Shown in pieces: positions 16,142-25,283 of a stretch of DNA of 64,000 nucleotides. Both the position numbers and the translations under genes were made by a program. Under the pieces are notes generated by a model. The model saw only the letters and a program-made list of their open reading frames with translations. It had not been told where the DNA came from and searched no databases. Each line of letters opens with the position of its first letter. The stretch's first letter is position 1. The stretch is from Microbacterium faecale (GTDB lineage: Bacteria > Actinomycetota > Actinomycetes > Actinomycetales > Microbacteriaceae), in contig NZ_BMHO01000001.1 in NCBI RefSeq assembly GCF_014640975.1, positions 692,166 to 756,165 on the forward strand. Direction: 5' to 3'.

Positions 16142-18244
16142 TCATCGCAGACCAGTCGTGAATATCGCGGCGTCGAGCGCCATGATGCTGCCGTCTCGGG
16201 TCACGGCGATGGGATTGATGTCGATGCTGTCGAACTCACCAGCGTGCGCGACGGCGATACGTGAGAGCGCCGTGAGGAGTTCTGCGATGGCGCCCATGTC
16301 AGCGGGAGGCATTCCTCGAGCACCCTTCAGCAGCGCCTTCGCGCGAAGATCCTCGACCATTTCGGCGACATCTGCCTGCGTGATCGGGGCGCTTCTCAGC
16401 GCGACGTCATTCAGGACCTCGGTCCAGATTCCGCCCAGCCCGAAGGCGATGATCGGCCCGAAGGTCTCATCGATGTGGACACCGGCGATCATCTCGAATG
16501 CCACGTCCTGCATCGGCGCGACGATGATTCCATCGATCGTGGCCTCGGGGCATTTCTCTGAGACCGAAGCGCGGATCTTCTCGAAGGCCGTCGCTACGCC
16601 TGCGGCGTCGTGGATGCCGAGCACGACTCCGCCGATCTCCGTCTTGTGCGCGATCTGCCGCGAGTCGACCTTGAGAACCACCGGATACCCTAGCCGTTCG
16701 GCGGCCGCGATCGCGCCGTCGCTGGTGCTGACCCGCGTGTGCGGTACGACCGGAACGCCGTGAGATGCGAGGCGCTCCAGCGCCTCTGACTCAGACATCG
16801 CGGTCAACTGTCCGTCTTCGCACTGACTGGGCGCGGACGCGGACTCCGCCGACGCGAAGCGGCGACGCGCGAGCCCGAATCGGCTGAGTCGTTCGACAGC
16901 TTCGACGGCCCGCCCTGGCGAGCTGAAGGGGACCAGGCCATGACCGCGTTGGCGTTCACGGGCCTCGGACGCCTCTTCACCCGTGAGGAGGAACGGGAAG
17001 AACGGCTTGTCCGTTCGTGACGCAATTTCCGCGAAGCGGTCGGCGGTCTCTAACCCCTTCGGGCCCGTACTGCTGGGTGTCCCGACGATGACAGCGTCGA
17101 TGTCGGGCTCGCGCAACGCGATCTCGAGAATGTCGCTGAGCGCGTTTCGATGCTCCATCGCCTGCGCGGTGAGATCGAGCGGGTTCGTCGCTCCCTGGGA
17201 GAAGGCGGGAAGATACGGGGCGATCTGTTCCTGCGCCGCGTCGGAGAACTCGGGCATCTCGAGACCGAGTTCGGTCGCGCGGTCGGCACTGATCACGGCC
17301 GCCATCCCCGAACTCGAGATCGCAGCGATCCGCGTCCCCTCGGGGGGCTTCCCACTGAGCGCCGTGCCGATCAGGGGGCCGAAGTCGTCGAGGTCATCGA
17401 CCTCGATGACGCCATGCTGTCCCAGCACGGCACTGATCGTCGGGTATTCACCTGCCAGCGAACCGGTGTGGGAGGCTGCCGCCGCACTTCCATGGGCCGT
17501 GCGTCCGAGCTTCAGTGCGATGACGGGCTTCCCAGCGTCGCGGAGGCGGCTGACAGCGCGCAGGAAGGCCGCGCCGTCCTTGATCCCTTCGAAGACGGTC
17601 GCGACGACCTTGACGTCGTCGTCGTCGACGAAGTGCTCGAGCAGGTCCGCGACAGAGACGTCTGCCTCGTTTCCGGTCGCGATGCCGTATCCGAGTGGAA
17701 GACCGTCGTCGTTGAGCCGGTCGCACAGCGCGGCCATGCCGGATCCGCTCTGCGTAACGACCGCGACGGATCCCGCGTCGGACGGCGGGCGCCGATCGAA
17801 CCACACGAAACTCAACGGCAGACCCCGGCGGTAGTCGTGCGTGCCGATGGTGTTCGGCCCGAGCAGGAGCATGTCGTGCACGCGAGCGATCTTCGCGAGT
17901 TCTCTCTGCTGTTCGACGCCGTCCTCGCCCATCTCGGCGAACCCGGCGGTGATGACGATCGCGGCCCTCGTGCCACGCTTTCCCGCCGCTTCAAGCGTTT
18001 CCGCAACAGCTGCGGCCGGCGTGAGGATCAGCGCGACATCGGGAGCGGCAGGGACCGACGCGATGTCGGGATAGCACCGGAGCCCCGCGACCTCCTCCCG
18101 TCGCGGATTGACCGGATAGATCTCGACGTCAGCCCCGCTCGCGAGGAGGTTCTTCACCGGGCGACCGGAAAGAGACGACAGGTTGCTTGATGCGCCGATC
18201 ACCGCAACGGTGCGCGGTCGCAGCAACGGGGTCAGGTCACGCAT
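16142..18244 (-). CDS. ferA: NDP-forming acyl-CoA synthetase (feruloyl-CoA synthetase, FerA-like)
   Basis: The 700-residue protein has the full ADP-forming acyl-CoA synthetase layout: CoA-binding domain (RPRTVAVIGASSN, residues about 7-130), ligase domains with the catalytic histidine His259 in ASHTGSL, and a C-terminal ATP-grasp domain (about 475-690). In Sphingobium SYK-6 the feruloyl-CoA synthetase FerA is of this NDP-forming type. Direct coupling to the hydroxycinnamoyl-CoA hydratase-lyase (8-base overlap) supports the same substrate class. ATG 18244 was chosen because the upstream frame is only antisense to ferB. Activity on ferulate versus coumarate or caffeate cannot be told. Confidence 0.8.
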   Translation of the reverse strand: MRDLTPLLRPRTVAVIGASSNLSSLSGRPVKNLLASGADVEIYPVNPRREEVAGLRCYPDIASVPAAPDVALILTPAAAVAETLEAAGKRGTRAAIVITAGFAEMGEDGVEQQRELAKIARVHDMLLLGPNTIGTHDYRRGLPLSFVWFDRRPPSDAGSVAVVTQSGSGMAALCDRLNDDGLPLGYGIATGNEADVSVADLLEHFVDDDDVKVVATVFEGIKDGAAFLRAVSRLRDAGKPVIALKLGRTAHGSAAAASHTGSLAGEYPTISAVLGQHGVIEVDDLDDFGPLIGTALSGKPPEGTRIAAISSSGMAAVISADRATELGLEMPEFSDAAQEQIAPYLPAFSQGATNPLDLTAQAMEHRNALSDILEIALREPDIDAVIVGTPSSTGPKGLETADRFAEIASRTDKPFFPFLLTGEEASEARERQRGHGLVPFSSPGRAVEAVERLSRFGLARRRFASAESASAPSQCEDGQLTAMSESEALERLASHGVPVVPHTRVSTSDGAIAAAERLGYPVVLKVDSRQIAHKTEIGGVVLGIHDAAGVATAFEKIRASVSEKCPEATIDGIIVAPMQDVAFEMIAGVHIDETFGPIIAFGLGGIWTEVLNDVALRSAPITQADVAEMVEDLRAKALLKGARGMPPADMGAIAELLTALSRIAVAHAGEFDSIDINPIAVTRDGSIMALDAAIFTTGLR

Positions 18245-19073
18245 CGGAACCAGCCGGTCGCGCGTACGCCCCGAGTCCGGGCTTGAACGACTTCTTGTCG
18301 AGGAACTGCGACATCCCTTCGCGTCGTCCGCCTTCCTTGTCGCGCGCACGGAGTTGGAGAGCCTTCGCCGCCGTGTAGTCCCACGCCTGCCCGTAGTCCA
18401 TGTCGAGCGAGTGGCGGTAGGTCTCCTTCGCGGTGCGCAGCACCGCGGGGTTCAAGCCCTTCAGGTGGGAGGAAAGCTCCGCGACCCGCTCGTCAAGTTC
18501 TGCGCGCGGGACCGACTCGTTCACGAGTCCGACCTCGGCGGCACGCTTTCCGTCGAACGGTTCGCCCGTGAGGATGTAGTACATCGCCGTCCGGTATCCC
18601 ATGGCGAGGGCGACATCTCGGGTAACCAAGCCCGCGGGGATGATGCCCCAGTTGACTTCCGAGAGGCCGTACGTCGCCTCATCCGCGCTGATGGCGAGAT
18701 CGCACGACGTCAGGGGAGTGAAACCGCCGCCGAAGCACCACCCGTTCACCTTCGCGATCGTGACCTGCGGCAGATTCCGCAGGATGTTGTACTGCCAATC
18801 CCAGGCGACGTCCCGAACGCGCTCGAAGGCTGTCGGGTCGCCTTCTGTCTCGCGGAAGTACTCCTTCAGGTCCATGCCGGCCGTGAAGGAATCGCCAGCG
18901 CCGGTGAGGACCACGAGGTCGATGCCGTCGTCATAGCGAATCTTCGTCAACGCATCGCGCATCTCGCTGTTGAGCTGGGGGCTCATGGCGTTGCGTTTGT
19001 CCGGCCGATTCAGCGTGACGGTTGCCACGCGGTCGACGGCGTCCACCGAGATACACTCATAATTCTCTGACAC
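18237..19073 (-). CDS. ferB: Hydroxycinnamoyl-CoA hydratase-lyase (feruloyl-CoA to vanillin)
   Basis: This 278-residue crotonase closely follows the HCHL/Ech pattern: NRPDKRNAMSP, LTGAGDSFTAGMDLKEYFRE, NGWCFGGGFTPL, GLSEVNWGI and the C-terminal GMSQFLDKKSFKPGL. Met67, Glu139 and a Tyr near 235 correspond to catalytic residues of Pseudomonas HCHL; the usual Ser in GGGFS is Thr119 here. The enzyme hydrates feruloyl-CoA and cleaves it to vanillin and acetyl-CoA. Start GTG 19073 is preceded by a GGGAAAGAG ribosome site. It lies between the aldehyde dehydrogenase and ferA in one operon. Confidence 0.9.
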   Translation of the reverse strand: MSENYECISVDAVDRVATVTLNRPDKRNAMSPQLNSEMRDALTKIRYDDGIDLVVLTGAGDSFTAGMDLKEYFRETEGDPTAFERVRDVAWDWQYNILRNLPQVTIAKVNGWCFGGGFTPLTSCDLAISADEATYGLSEVNWGIIPAGLVTRDVALAMGYRTAMYYILTGEPFDGKRAAEVGLVNESVPRAELDERVAELSSHLKGLNPAVLRTAKETYRHSLDMDYGQAWDYTAAKALQLRARDKEGGRREGMSQFLDKKSFKPGLGAYARPAGSDA

Positions 19074-19131
19074 GGTGCTCTCTTTCCCTGTTCTGTCGTT
19101 GTCCGCGGCACGGGGGCACCGCGACGGTTGT

Positions 19132-20562
19132 TCACCACGTCTCACTGACGAGCTTGGTGACGAGATAGTCTTCGATGCCTTCTGAGCCGCCCTCGGAGCC
19201 GTAACCGCTCTCCTTGACGCCACCGAACGGAGTCTCCGGGCTCGTGAGCATGAGGTGATTGACCGCCAGCATTCCCGCCTCGATCCGGTCCGAGACCTCA
19301 GCGGCGGTCGCGGCCGATCCCGTGAAGAGATAGGACGCAAGCCCGTAGGGGAGCGCATTCGCGCGCTCGATCCCGTCGTCGACATCCGTGAACGGCACGG
19401 CGACCGCCACCGGGCCGAAAGGCTCCTCCTGCATGATTCGTGCGTTCGCATCGACGTCAGCGAGCAGTGTCGGCTGCCAGAAGTATCCGGGACGGTCGAT
19501 GGGCTCGCCCCCGATGACGGTCCGTGCCCCTCGCTCGCGTGCATCGTCGACCAGCGCCGAGATGGCGGCAGGGCGGCGGTTATGAGCAAGCGGCCCCATG
19601 GATGTGCCGTCGTCGAGGCCGTTCCCGACCTCCAGCGTCCGGATGCGCGCAGAGAAGGCGTCGATGAAGCGCTCGTAGACGTTCTCCTGCACGAGGAAGC
19701 GGGTCGGGGCGATGCAGATCTGGCCCGCGTTGCGGAATTTCGAGCCAGCGGCCAGCGTCGCCGCCTTCTCGACGTCAGCGTCGTCGAAGACGAGTACGGG
19801 TGCGTGACCGCCGAGTTCCAGTGTCACGCGCTTGATTCCGTCCGCCGCCAGGTGAGCGATCTGGCGGCCTACTACCGTCGACCCGGTGAACGACACCTTG
19901 CGAATGCGGGGATCGCGGATCAGCTGCGTGGAAATCGCTGCAGGATCGCCCATGACCACGTTCAGAATGCCCGCAGGCAACCCCGCGTCGGCGAGAGCGC
20001 GCGCGAGGGCGAGGCCGGTCGCCGGGGTTTCCTCGGCGGGCTTGAAGACGACTGTGCACCCTGCGGCGAGGGCTGCGGCGAGCTTGCGCGCAGGGATCGT
20101 GATCGGGAAGTTCCATGGGGTGAAGGCCGCGACCGGGCCGACGGGCTGCGAGAGGACGAGGTTCCGGACGCCGGGGCGCCGAGCCGGTACGACGCGGCCG
20201 TAGGCGCGTCGCCCCTCTTCTGCGAACCAATCGAAGGTGTCGGCGGCGGCACCGACCTCTGCGATCGCTTCGCTCGCGGGCTTTCCCTGTTCGATGGTGG
20301 TCGCGATGCCGATCTCTCGTGCGCGTTCCCGCAAGAGCTCGGCTGCGCGCCGCAGCACCTGGTATCGCTCGAATGCGGACGTCGAACGCCACGTCTGAAA
20401 GCTGGATGCCGCGGCCTCCGCGGCATCGTCCAGATCCGTCGCGGTCGCAACCGGCAGCTTGCCGACGACGTCCAACGTCGCGGGGTTCACAACCGGCAGG
20501 GTGTCTCGTTCTTCGCGTCGCCATTCGCCTGCGATGAAGAGTTCGAGCGTGGGGTAGTCCAT
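19132..20562 (-). CDS. Aldehyde dehydrogenase, probably vanillin dehydrogenase
   Basis: The 476-residue NAD(P)-dependent aldehyde dehydrogenase has catalytic Glu249 (LELGGHAP) and Cys283 (NAGQICIAPTR), the FTGSTVVGRQ nucleotide-binding turn and the PFGGVKESGYG C-terminus. By sequence alone it resembles succinate-semialdehyde dehydrogenases. Its place as first gene of the operon with ferB and ferA makes vanillin (or the matching hydroxybenzaldehyde) the likely substrate, as for LigV/Vdh. ATG 20562 has GAAGGACG upstream; longer versions lack support. Confidence 0.8.
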   Translation of the reverse strand: MDYPTLELFIAGEWRREERDTLPVVNPATLDVVGKLPVATATDLDDAAEAAASSFQTWRSTSAFERYQVLRRAAELLRERAREIGIATTIEQGKPASEAIAEVGAAADTFDWFAEEGRRAYGRVVPARRPGVRNLVLSQPVGPVAAFTPWNFPITIPARKLAAALAAGCTVVFKPAEETPATGLALARALADAGLPAGILNVVMGDPAAISTQLIRDPRIRKVSFTGSTVVGRQIAHLAADGIKRVTLELGGHAPVLVFDDADVEKAATLAAGSKFRNAGQICIAPTRFLVQENVYERFIDAFSARIRTLEVGNGLDDGTSMGPLAHNRRPAAISALVDDARERGARTVIGGEPIDRPGYFWQPTLLADVDANARIMQEEPFGPVAVAVPFTDVDDGIERANALPYGLASYLFTGSAATAAEVSDRIEAGMLAVNHLMLTSPETPFGGVKESGYGSEGGSEGIEDYLVTKLVSETW

Positions 20563-20873
20563 CCGTTTCGTCCTTCGTTTTCTGCGTGGCTTCCTCGCCA
20601 CTGTTCGGAGACTATTCGCACTCGGGCCGTCCTGCGGACACGAGTGCACCGAGTTCCATTGTGCGGAACAGGCTGGACGCTTCGCCAGCAAGGTCATGCT
20701 TAATTCCGTGATTCTCAGGCGTTCATTCTGGCGCGGGCGACCGTCGGTTGATGTCCCTCAAGTTCTACCAGCCGGAATTCGACGGCTCGGTCCGCGTTCG
20801 CGAGACCGCGGCGGGGATAGCGTGAGCGCGGCTTGACAAGGTGCTCATTGGGAGCCGCTGAAGGGAACTATTC
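20563..20873. promoter_or_regulatory. Divergent promoter region of the ALDH-ferBA operon and the LigW-like gene
   Basis: This 311-base region has no gene. GCACTCG (20618-20624) and CGAGTGC (20641-20647) form a dyad enclosing GTCCTGCGGAC. A 17-bp operator candidate follows at 20653-20669. TTGACA near 20833 could be a -35 box for the rightward gene, whose AAGGGAA ribosome site precedes ATG 20874. Sequence content is lower in GC than the coding flanks. Confidence 0.55.
20653..20669. promoter_or_regulatory. Island operator site 1 (GTTCC-N7-GGAAC)
   Basis: GTTCCATTGTGCGGAAC has perfect 5-bp arms around 7 bases. Near-identical sites occur at 29371-29387 and 32000-32016, each in a promoter region of this island. 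It probably binds the IclR regulator encoded at 29420. Confidence 0.6.
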
Positions 20874-21962
20874 ATGGAAAACACACCAGTAACGTCGCCG
20901 ACGACGGGCGGGCATGCCGGCTACATTCGTATCGCGACCGAAGAGGCATGGGCGACGCGCGAGATCACCGACGAATGGAGGCGGATGATCGACGCGGGCG
21001 AAGGCGGCCCGGGCTTCCTCGGAATGGTGGGCCACTACATGACGAGCGACGCGGATCGCCCGCGTTTCGTTCGCGCGGGGCTGGAGGATGCGGGCGAACT
21101 ACGACTCGCGCACATGGACGCCGCGGGAATCGATCACGCCGTGCTCGCGTTGACCGCCCCGGGTACGCAGGTGCTTGATGCGGCCCGTGGGGTCGGCATC
21201 GCCGCGAATGCCAACGACGAGCTGGCGGCCGCTGTCGAGCGTCACCCGTCTCGATTCACCGGGCTCGCGGCTGTGTCGTTCGAGAACGTGCCGGCGGCCG
21301 TCGCGGAACTTGAGCGCGCGGTCTCGAAACTCGGGCTGCGCGGCTTGATCGTGAACTCGCACATCCGCGGCCGGTATCTGTCCGACCCGGAGTTCTGGCC
21401 CATCCTCGAAGCAGCCGAAGCACTGGATGTTCCTGTCTATCTGCACCCGAACACGCCGAACGACGCCATGATCGGCACGATGCAGGAAGCGGGGCTCGAC
21501 GGAGCCGTCTTCGGATTCCAGGTCGAGACATCATTGCACACCCTCAAAATGATCACGTCGGGTGTCTTCGACCGCTTCCCCCGACTGCGCCTCGTGATCG
21601 GGCATCTCGGCGAGGCGCTGCCGTTCTGGCTCTACCGCTTCGACTACATGCACCAGGGCATGGTGGCGTCGCGCCGCTACCCGTCGATCAAGCCGCTGGA
21701 GCGCAAGATCAGCGAGTACATCCAGGACTGCATCTGGATCACGACGAGCGGCATGCCCGCTCGGGAACCGATCATGTTCACGCGGAAGATGGTCGGCGAC
21801 GACCACGTCATGTATGCGATGGACTATCCGTATCAGTACGTGCCTGCGGAGGTCGAGATGCAGGACGAGCTGCCGATGAGCCTCACCGAGAAGAAGGCGT
21901 TCTTCCAGGACATCGCGATTGACGTGTTCGGACTCGACGCGAAGGCCATCGGCGCGGTGTGA
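20874..21962 (+). CDS. LigW-like amidohydrolase-superfamily decarboxylase
   Basis: The 362-residue metal-dependent decarboxylase of the amidohydrolase superfamily has the N-terminal RIATEEAWATREI motif, in which Glu replaces the usual HxH. This is characteristic of 5-carboxyvanillate decarboxylase LigW and gamma-resorcylate decarboxylase. Further ligand segments are VYLHPNT, VIGHLGEALPFWLYR and YAMDYPYQY (Asp). LigW converts 5-carboxyvanillate to vanillate without a redox cofactor. The match along the length is good from memory, but another aromatic acid (for example a hydroxylated vanillate) could be the substrate. It is divergent from the ferulate operon and ends at a strong terminator. Confidence 0.75.
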   Translation: MENTPVTSPTTGGHAGYIRIATEEAWATREITDEWRRMIDAGEGGPGFLGMVGHYMTSDADRPRFVRAGLEDAGELRLAHMDAAGIDHAVLALTAPGTQVLDAARGVGIAANANDELAAAVERHPSRFTGLAAVSFENVPAAVAELERAVSKLGLRGLIVNSHIRGRYLSDPEFWPILEAAEALDVPVYLHPNTPNDAMIGTMQEAGLDGAVFGFQVETSLHTLKMITSGVFDRFPRLRLVIGHLGEALPFWLYRFDYMHQGMVASRRYPSIKPLERKISEYIQDCIWITTSGMPAREPIMFTRKMVGDDHVMYAMDYPYQYVPAEVEMQDELPMSLTEKKAFFQDIAIDVFGLDAKAIGAV

Positions 21963-21983
21963 GGACGGCACTGCACGGGACCT

Positions 21984-22029
21984 GAAGAGGGGGTCTTCCA
22001 CATCGTCAGATGTGGAAGACCCCCTCTTC
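21984..22029. terminator. Perfect 21-bp bidirectional terminator
   Basis: 21984-22004 and 22009-22029 are exact inverted repeats around the loop GTCA. The core is GAGGGGGTCTTCCACATC and its complement. It separates the LigW-like gene from the convergent six-gene operon. Confidence 0.88.
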
Positions 22030-22053
22030 GAGTCTGGCGGTCGAGCGGCGGGA

Positions 22054-22698
22054 TCAGCCGCCCCGCTGCAGCAGGTGGTAGCCGTGTGCCGCGCGTGCGT
22101 CGGCGAGTGAGGATCCCGCGAGGACAGCATCGACGATGGCGTCTTCCCGTGCGCTGATCGACGCGCAGATCTCGAGGACCGCCTCTTCGATGTCTCGTGG
22201 CACAACGAGGACGCCGTCGGCGTCTCCGATGATCGCGTCCCCGGAGCGAACCTGCACGCCGCCGATCGACACGGGGGTGCCGACGGAAGCCACTTCCACG
22301 CGATCCTTGCCGGTGCGCATGAAGCGTCCGCGGCTGTAGATCGGATACTCCAGGTCGAGCGCGCGCTCGACGTCGCGATTGACGCCGTCGATCACGGTAC
22401 CGGCGACACCGCGGTCCGCCGCCATGGCGGTCAGGATGTCTCCCCAGACCGTGCAGTCTGTGCGCCCGGCGTTATCCAAGACGACGACGTCGCTAGCCGC
22501 GACGTCGTCGAGGTAGTCGCCCACTGTGCCGGCGGGGTGGCCGGCCGCCACGTATCGCACGGTGAATGCTCGGCCGGCGAGTCGGGTCCGGGAGAACAGC
22601 GGCGCGATCCCGAGCATCGTTCCGCTGCGCCCGAGTTTGTCGAGCGCATCGGAGATGGTCGCGGTCGAGTAGTCGGCAAGGGGAAGGTCACCGGTCAT
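22054..22698 (-). CDS. RraA-fold protein (aldolase-like, divergent motif)
   Basis: The 214-residue protein has the RraA/4-carboxy-4-hydroxy-2-oxoadipate aldolase fold: ISDALDKLG, VRYVAAGHPAGTV, AADRGVAGTVIDGVNRDVER and GDAIIGDADGVLVVPRDI. The metal/substrate pair Arg-Asp of the aldolases is present (NRDVER). However, the acidic residue that usually follows two positions later is Arg, whereas the other two paralogues here keep it. It may act on a related substrate or have lost aldolase activity. It is the last gene of the permease-dioxygenase operon and overlaps its upstream paralogue by 11 bases. Confidence 0.75.
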   Translation of the reverse strand: MTGDLPLADYSTATISDALDKLGRSGTMLGIAPLFSRTRLAGRAFTVRYVAAGHPAGTVGDYLDDVAASDVVVLDNAGRTDCTVWGDILTAMAADRGVAGTVIDGVNRDVERALDLEYPIYSRGRFMRTGKDRVEVASVGTPVSIGGVQVRSGDAIIGDADGVLVVPRDIEEAVLEICASISAREDAIVDAVLAGSSLADARAAHGYHLLQRGG

Positions 22699-23362
22699 GG
22701 TCGAGATCCTCTCGTGTGGGAAACCTGCTGTCGTGCATCACGTCGGCGACGTCCGCTCCGGCGTCCACTGCGGCGGCCATGCGGTCTTCGCGGGCGCTGA
22801 TGAGCTCGGCCATGCGGATCACGTCGTCAGCCTCCTGGGCAGGGATGAACATGATGCCGTTGCTGTCGGCGATCACGAGGTCGCCGCTGTCAACGTTCAC
22901 ATCGGCGAACGTGATCGTCTGATCCATGCTGAGCTGCACGATCCTGCCACGGGCGCTGACAGGAACGACCGCTCGGCCGAACACCGGAAAATCGAACTGC
23001 TCGCTCTCGTCGATGTCTCGGCACGCCCCGTCGATGAGGGCGCCGCGAACGCCGCGGCGCACGGACGCCCGCGCGAGGATCCCCCCGAAGCAGGAGACGT
23101 CCGTGCGTCCGTCGTTCGCGATGACGAGGATGTCGACTTCCGACGCATCGTCGATCGCGCGGGCGGCGATGTGGTCGACCGCGCGGTTATCGTCGCGCGG
23201 TGCGGCCTGAATCGTCCGCGCGCGTCCCACGACCACGCGTGACACCGGCCACAGGCGACCCACGCCGGTCGTCGCTCCTGGCAGCCCGAGAGTATCGAGC
23301 GCATCCGAGATGGCGCATGTGTCGAGCTGAGCCAGTTGTTCGAGAAGGCGTTCGGCGGTCAC
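22688..23362 (-). CDS. RraA-fold protein, probable oxaloacetate/CHA-type aldolase or decarboxylase
   Basis: The 224-residue RraA-family protein has CAISDALDTLGLPGA, then a VRRGVRGALIDGACRDIDE segment that keeps the Arg-Asp-x2-Glu aldolase motif, and GDLVIADSNGIMFIP. Class II pyruvate aldolases of this fold split 4-carboxy-4-hydroxy-2-oxoadipate or decarboxylate oxaloacetate. Start GTG 23362 overlaps the monooxygenase stop as GTGA; a longer frame upstream is antisense-like arginine-rich sequence. It is the fifth gene of the operon. Its exact substrate relative to the paralogues at 22054 and 30209 is unresolved. Confidence 0.78.
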   Translation of the reverse strand: MTAERLLEQLAQLDTCAISDALDTLGLPGATTGVGRLWPVSRVVVGRARTIQAAPRDDNRAVDHIAARAIDDASEVDILVIANDGRTDVSCFGGILARASVRRGVRGALIDGACRDIDESEQFDFPVFGRAVVPVSARGRIVQLSMDQTITFADVNVDSGDLVIADSNGIMFIPAQEADDVIRMAELISAREDRMAAAVDAGADVADVMHDSRFPTREDLDHDR

Positions 23363-25251
23363 TTGCGGATCTCCAATCCCACGATTCCTTCCGCAGCCAC
23401 GCGGATGCGCTCCACGAAGGGTTCCGCGGGGTCCACGAGCGGGGCATCGCCACCGCGCAGGACGGTGTCGACGGCCCGTTGCAGGGCATCCGACGGGCTC
23501 GGCGGAAGATCGATCACGCGCCATGCGACGATCCAGTCGGGGCGCACGAGAAGTGCACCGGACGGGCCGATTCCGCGTGCCGTCTCCCAGTGCCGTTCGT
23601 CATCCGAGATCGCGACGACGTGCAGCGGCAATGCGGAGGCCACGTCGCCGACCGCGTCCTTCCAGGTCTTTGCGGCGCTCTCACTGACGAACAGTGTGAA
23701 TCCCTCCGGTTCGACCATGTCGATCGTCGACACCCGGTCAGCCTCGGAGTCCGTCAGCCACACGTGGGGGAGGTGGTGTCCGGGACGGGAGACCGGTTCG
23801 AAGACGATCGGGGACTCGTAGCCGTCGGGCAGCGGGGAGTTGTCGGGGACGATCGCCCCAGCGGCGTAGTGGAAGCCCGCCTCGACGTTCAGTTGACTGA
23901 AGTCGAAGGCGTTGGCGTCAACGGCCGCGCGCACGCGCTCACGCACGGCGTCGGAGTCCGGGCCTTCGCCGACGAAGACGTCGAGCGAGCGCTGCTCCTC
24001 GTCGACGGAGCGCTCGTCTGAGAAGCCCAGCGCCGCCGCAATCGGAGGGTGGCGATTGGCGTTCTCCAGTGAGTGCGCGGTGTAGAAGGCCGCGACCGGT
24101 CGGCGTTCCTCCTGATAGCTGTCCAGGAGCGACTCCGCCGCCGTCCCGTCGAGGACGGCGGCGAGCTTCCAGGCGAGGTTGCCAGCGTCCTGGATGCCGC
24201 CGTTCAACCCCAAGCCGCCGGTCGGCGGGTGCCGGTGGGCGGCATCTCCGGCGAGGAGTGCTCGGCCGACACGGAATCTCTGAGCGACGACGCCGTTGTA
24301 CGTCCAGTTATTGATCGAATGGATATCGAGCGGATGCGACTCATCGAGGTTCAGAAGCCGCCGGATGGCCTGGTCATGCGTGGCGCGGTCCTCGGGGTCG
24401 CCCTCGAGCATCCAGCCAGCGAGACCGATCAGCCATTCCTCCGAGTATCGGTTGTAGTTCGTCGGCCCGATCGCCTGCATCGTTCCCATTCGGCGCCCGT
24501 GACCAGAAGGGTGCACGAAATGAGCGAGGATCGCGTCGGGTTCCGTCCACATCGAGAGGTCGGTCGAGACGTGGTATGTCGTGACATTGCGGATCGCCTG
24601 CACGCCGTCGAAATCGATGCCGAGCAGGTCGTTGCTCGTGCGGCCTCCGTCCGCGAAGATCGCATACTGCGCGCGCTGACGACGTACCGTACTGTCGGCG
24701 AGGTCGGCGATTGTGACGACCACACCATGCTCGTCCTGAGTGAAGTCGCGGACCTCTTGATGTCCGCGCAGCCGCCCTGGCATCGCCGCCGACGCGTGGG
24801 CATGGATCAGGGGGTCGAGCCGGATCTGCGGCAGGTTCGCGTACTTGCGCGGGCTCGCTTCCGCATACCGTTCGCGGTCCGCGCCGCCGCCCCATGCGGG
24901 TACGTCCCCGATCTTCAGCCCCTCATACCGCGTGCTGGGATCGACGGACGTGTACCAGGCCACTTTGTGCCAGCGATCGTGATCGGGCCCCATCGCGTAG
25001 ATGTCGTCGGCGACCCCCATCGAGTGGAAGATCTCCATCGTCCGCACATTCAGAAGGTGGGCGCGGGGAAGCCGGAACTCGAAGTCTCGACGGTCGACCA
25101 GGAGCACCTCGATGCCTCGTTGTGCCAGCAGGAGTGCACACGACATGCCGACTGGCCCACCCCCGACGACGATCACCGGCACTTCCTCCGGCCACTCGTC
25201 GGGATTGAGTGTGGGAAGAAGCTGAGGTCGGTCGATGACGGGCATAGTCAT
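23359..25251 (-). CDS. FAD-dependent aromatic hydroxylase (TfdB/PheA-like)
   Basis: The 630-residue class A flavoprotein monooxygenase has the FAD dinucleotide fold VIVVGGGPVGMSCALLLA (about residues 25-43), RAHLLNVRTMEIF, and the GDAAHRHPPTGGLGLNGG FAD-ribityl motif (Asp near 336). A C-terminal thioredoxin-like region, as in phenol/2,4-dichlorophenol hydroxylases, follows. Such enzymes hydroxylate a phenol next to or opposite the OH using NAD(P)H. It sits between the ABC ATPase and the RraA genes, downstream of the ring-cleaving dioxygenase. This suggests it makes the dioxygenase substrate, for example by hydroxylating vanillate. AGGAGATACGAA precedes the ATG. Confidence 0.82.
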   Translation of the reverse strand: MTMPVIDRPQLLPTLNPDEWPEEVPVIVVGGGPVGMSCALLLAQRGIEVLLVDRRDFEFRLPRAHLLNVRTMEIFHSMGVADDIYAMGPDHDRWHKVAWYTSVDPSTRYEGLKIGDVPAWGGGADRERYAEASPRKYANLPQIRLDPLIHAHASAAMPGRLRGHQEVRDFTQDEHGVVVTIADLADSTVRRQRAQYAIFADGGRTSNDLLGIDFDGVQAIRNVTTYHVSTDLSMWTEPDAILAHFVHPSGHGRRMGTMQAIGPTNYNRYSEEWLIGLAGWMLEGDPEDRATHDQAIRRLLNLDESHPLDIHSINNWTYNGVVAQRFRVGRALLAGDAAHRHPPTGGLGLNGGIQDAGNLAWKLAAVLDGTAAESLLDSYQEERRPVAAFYTAHSLENANRHPPIAAALGFSDERSVDEEQRSLDVFVGEGPDSDAVRERVRAAVDANAFDFSQLNVEAGFHYAAGAIVPDNSPLPDGYESPIVFEPVSRPGHHLPHVWLTDSEADRVSTIDMVEPEGFTLFVSESAAKTWKDAVGDVASALPLHVVAISDDERHWETARGIGPSGALLVRPDWIVAWRVIDLPPSPSDALQRAVDTVLRGGDAPLVDPAEPFVERIRVAAEGIVGLEIRK

Positions 25252-25283
25252 TTCGTATCTCCTGGGTGAAGTCGGGCGCGCTG

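Noticed and set aside
20833..20873. Complete sigma-70 promoter for the LigW-like gene
   Set aside because: TTGACA is present but no -10 box lies at a suitable distance, so only the region is reported.
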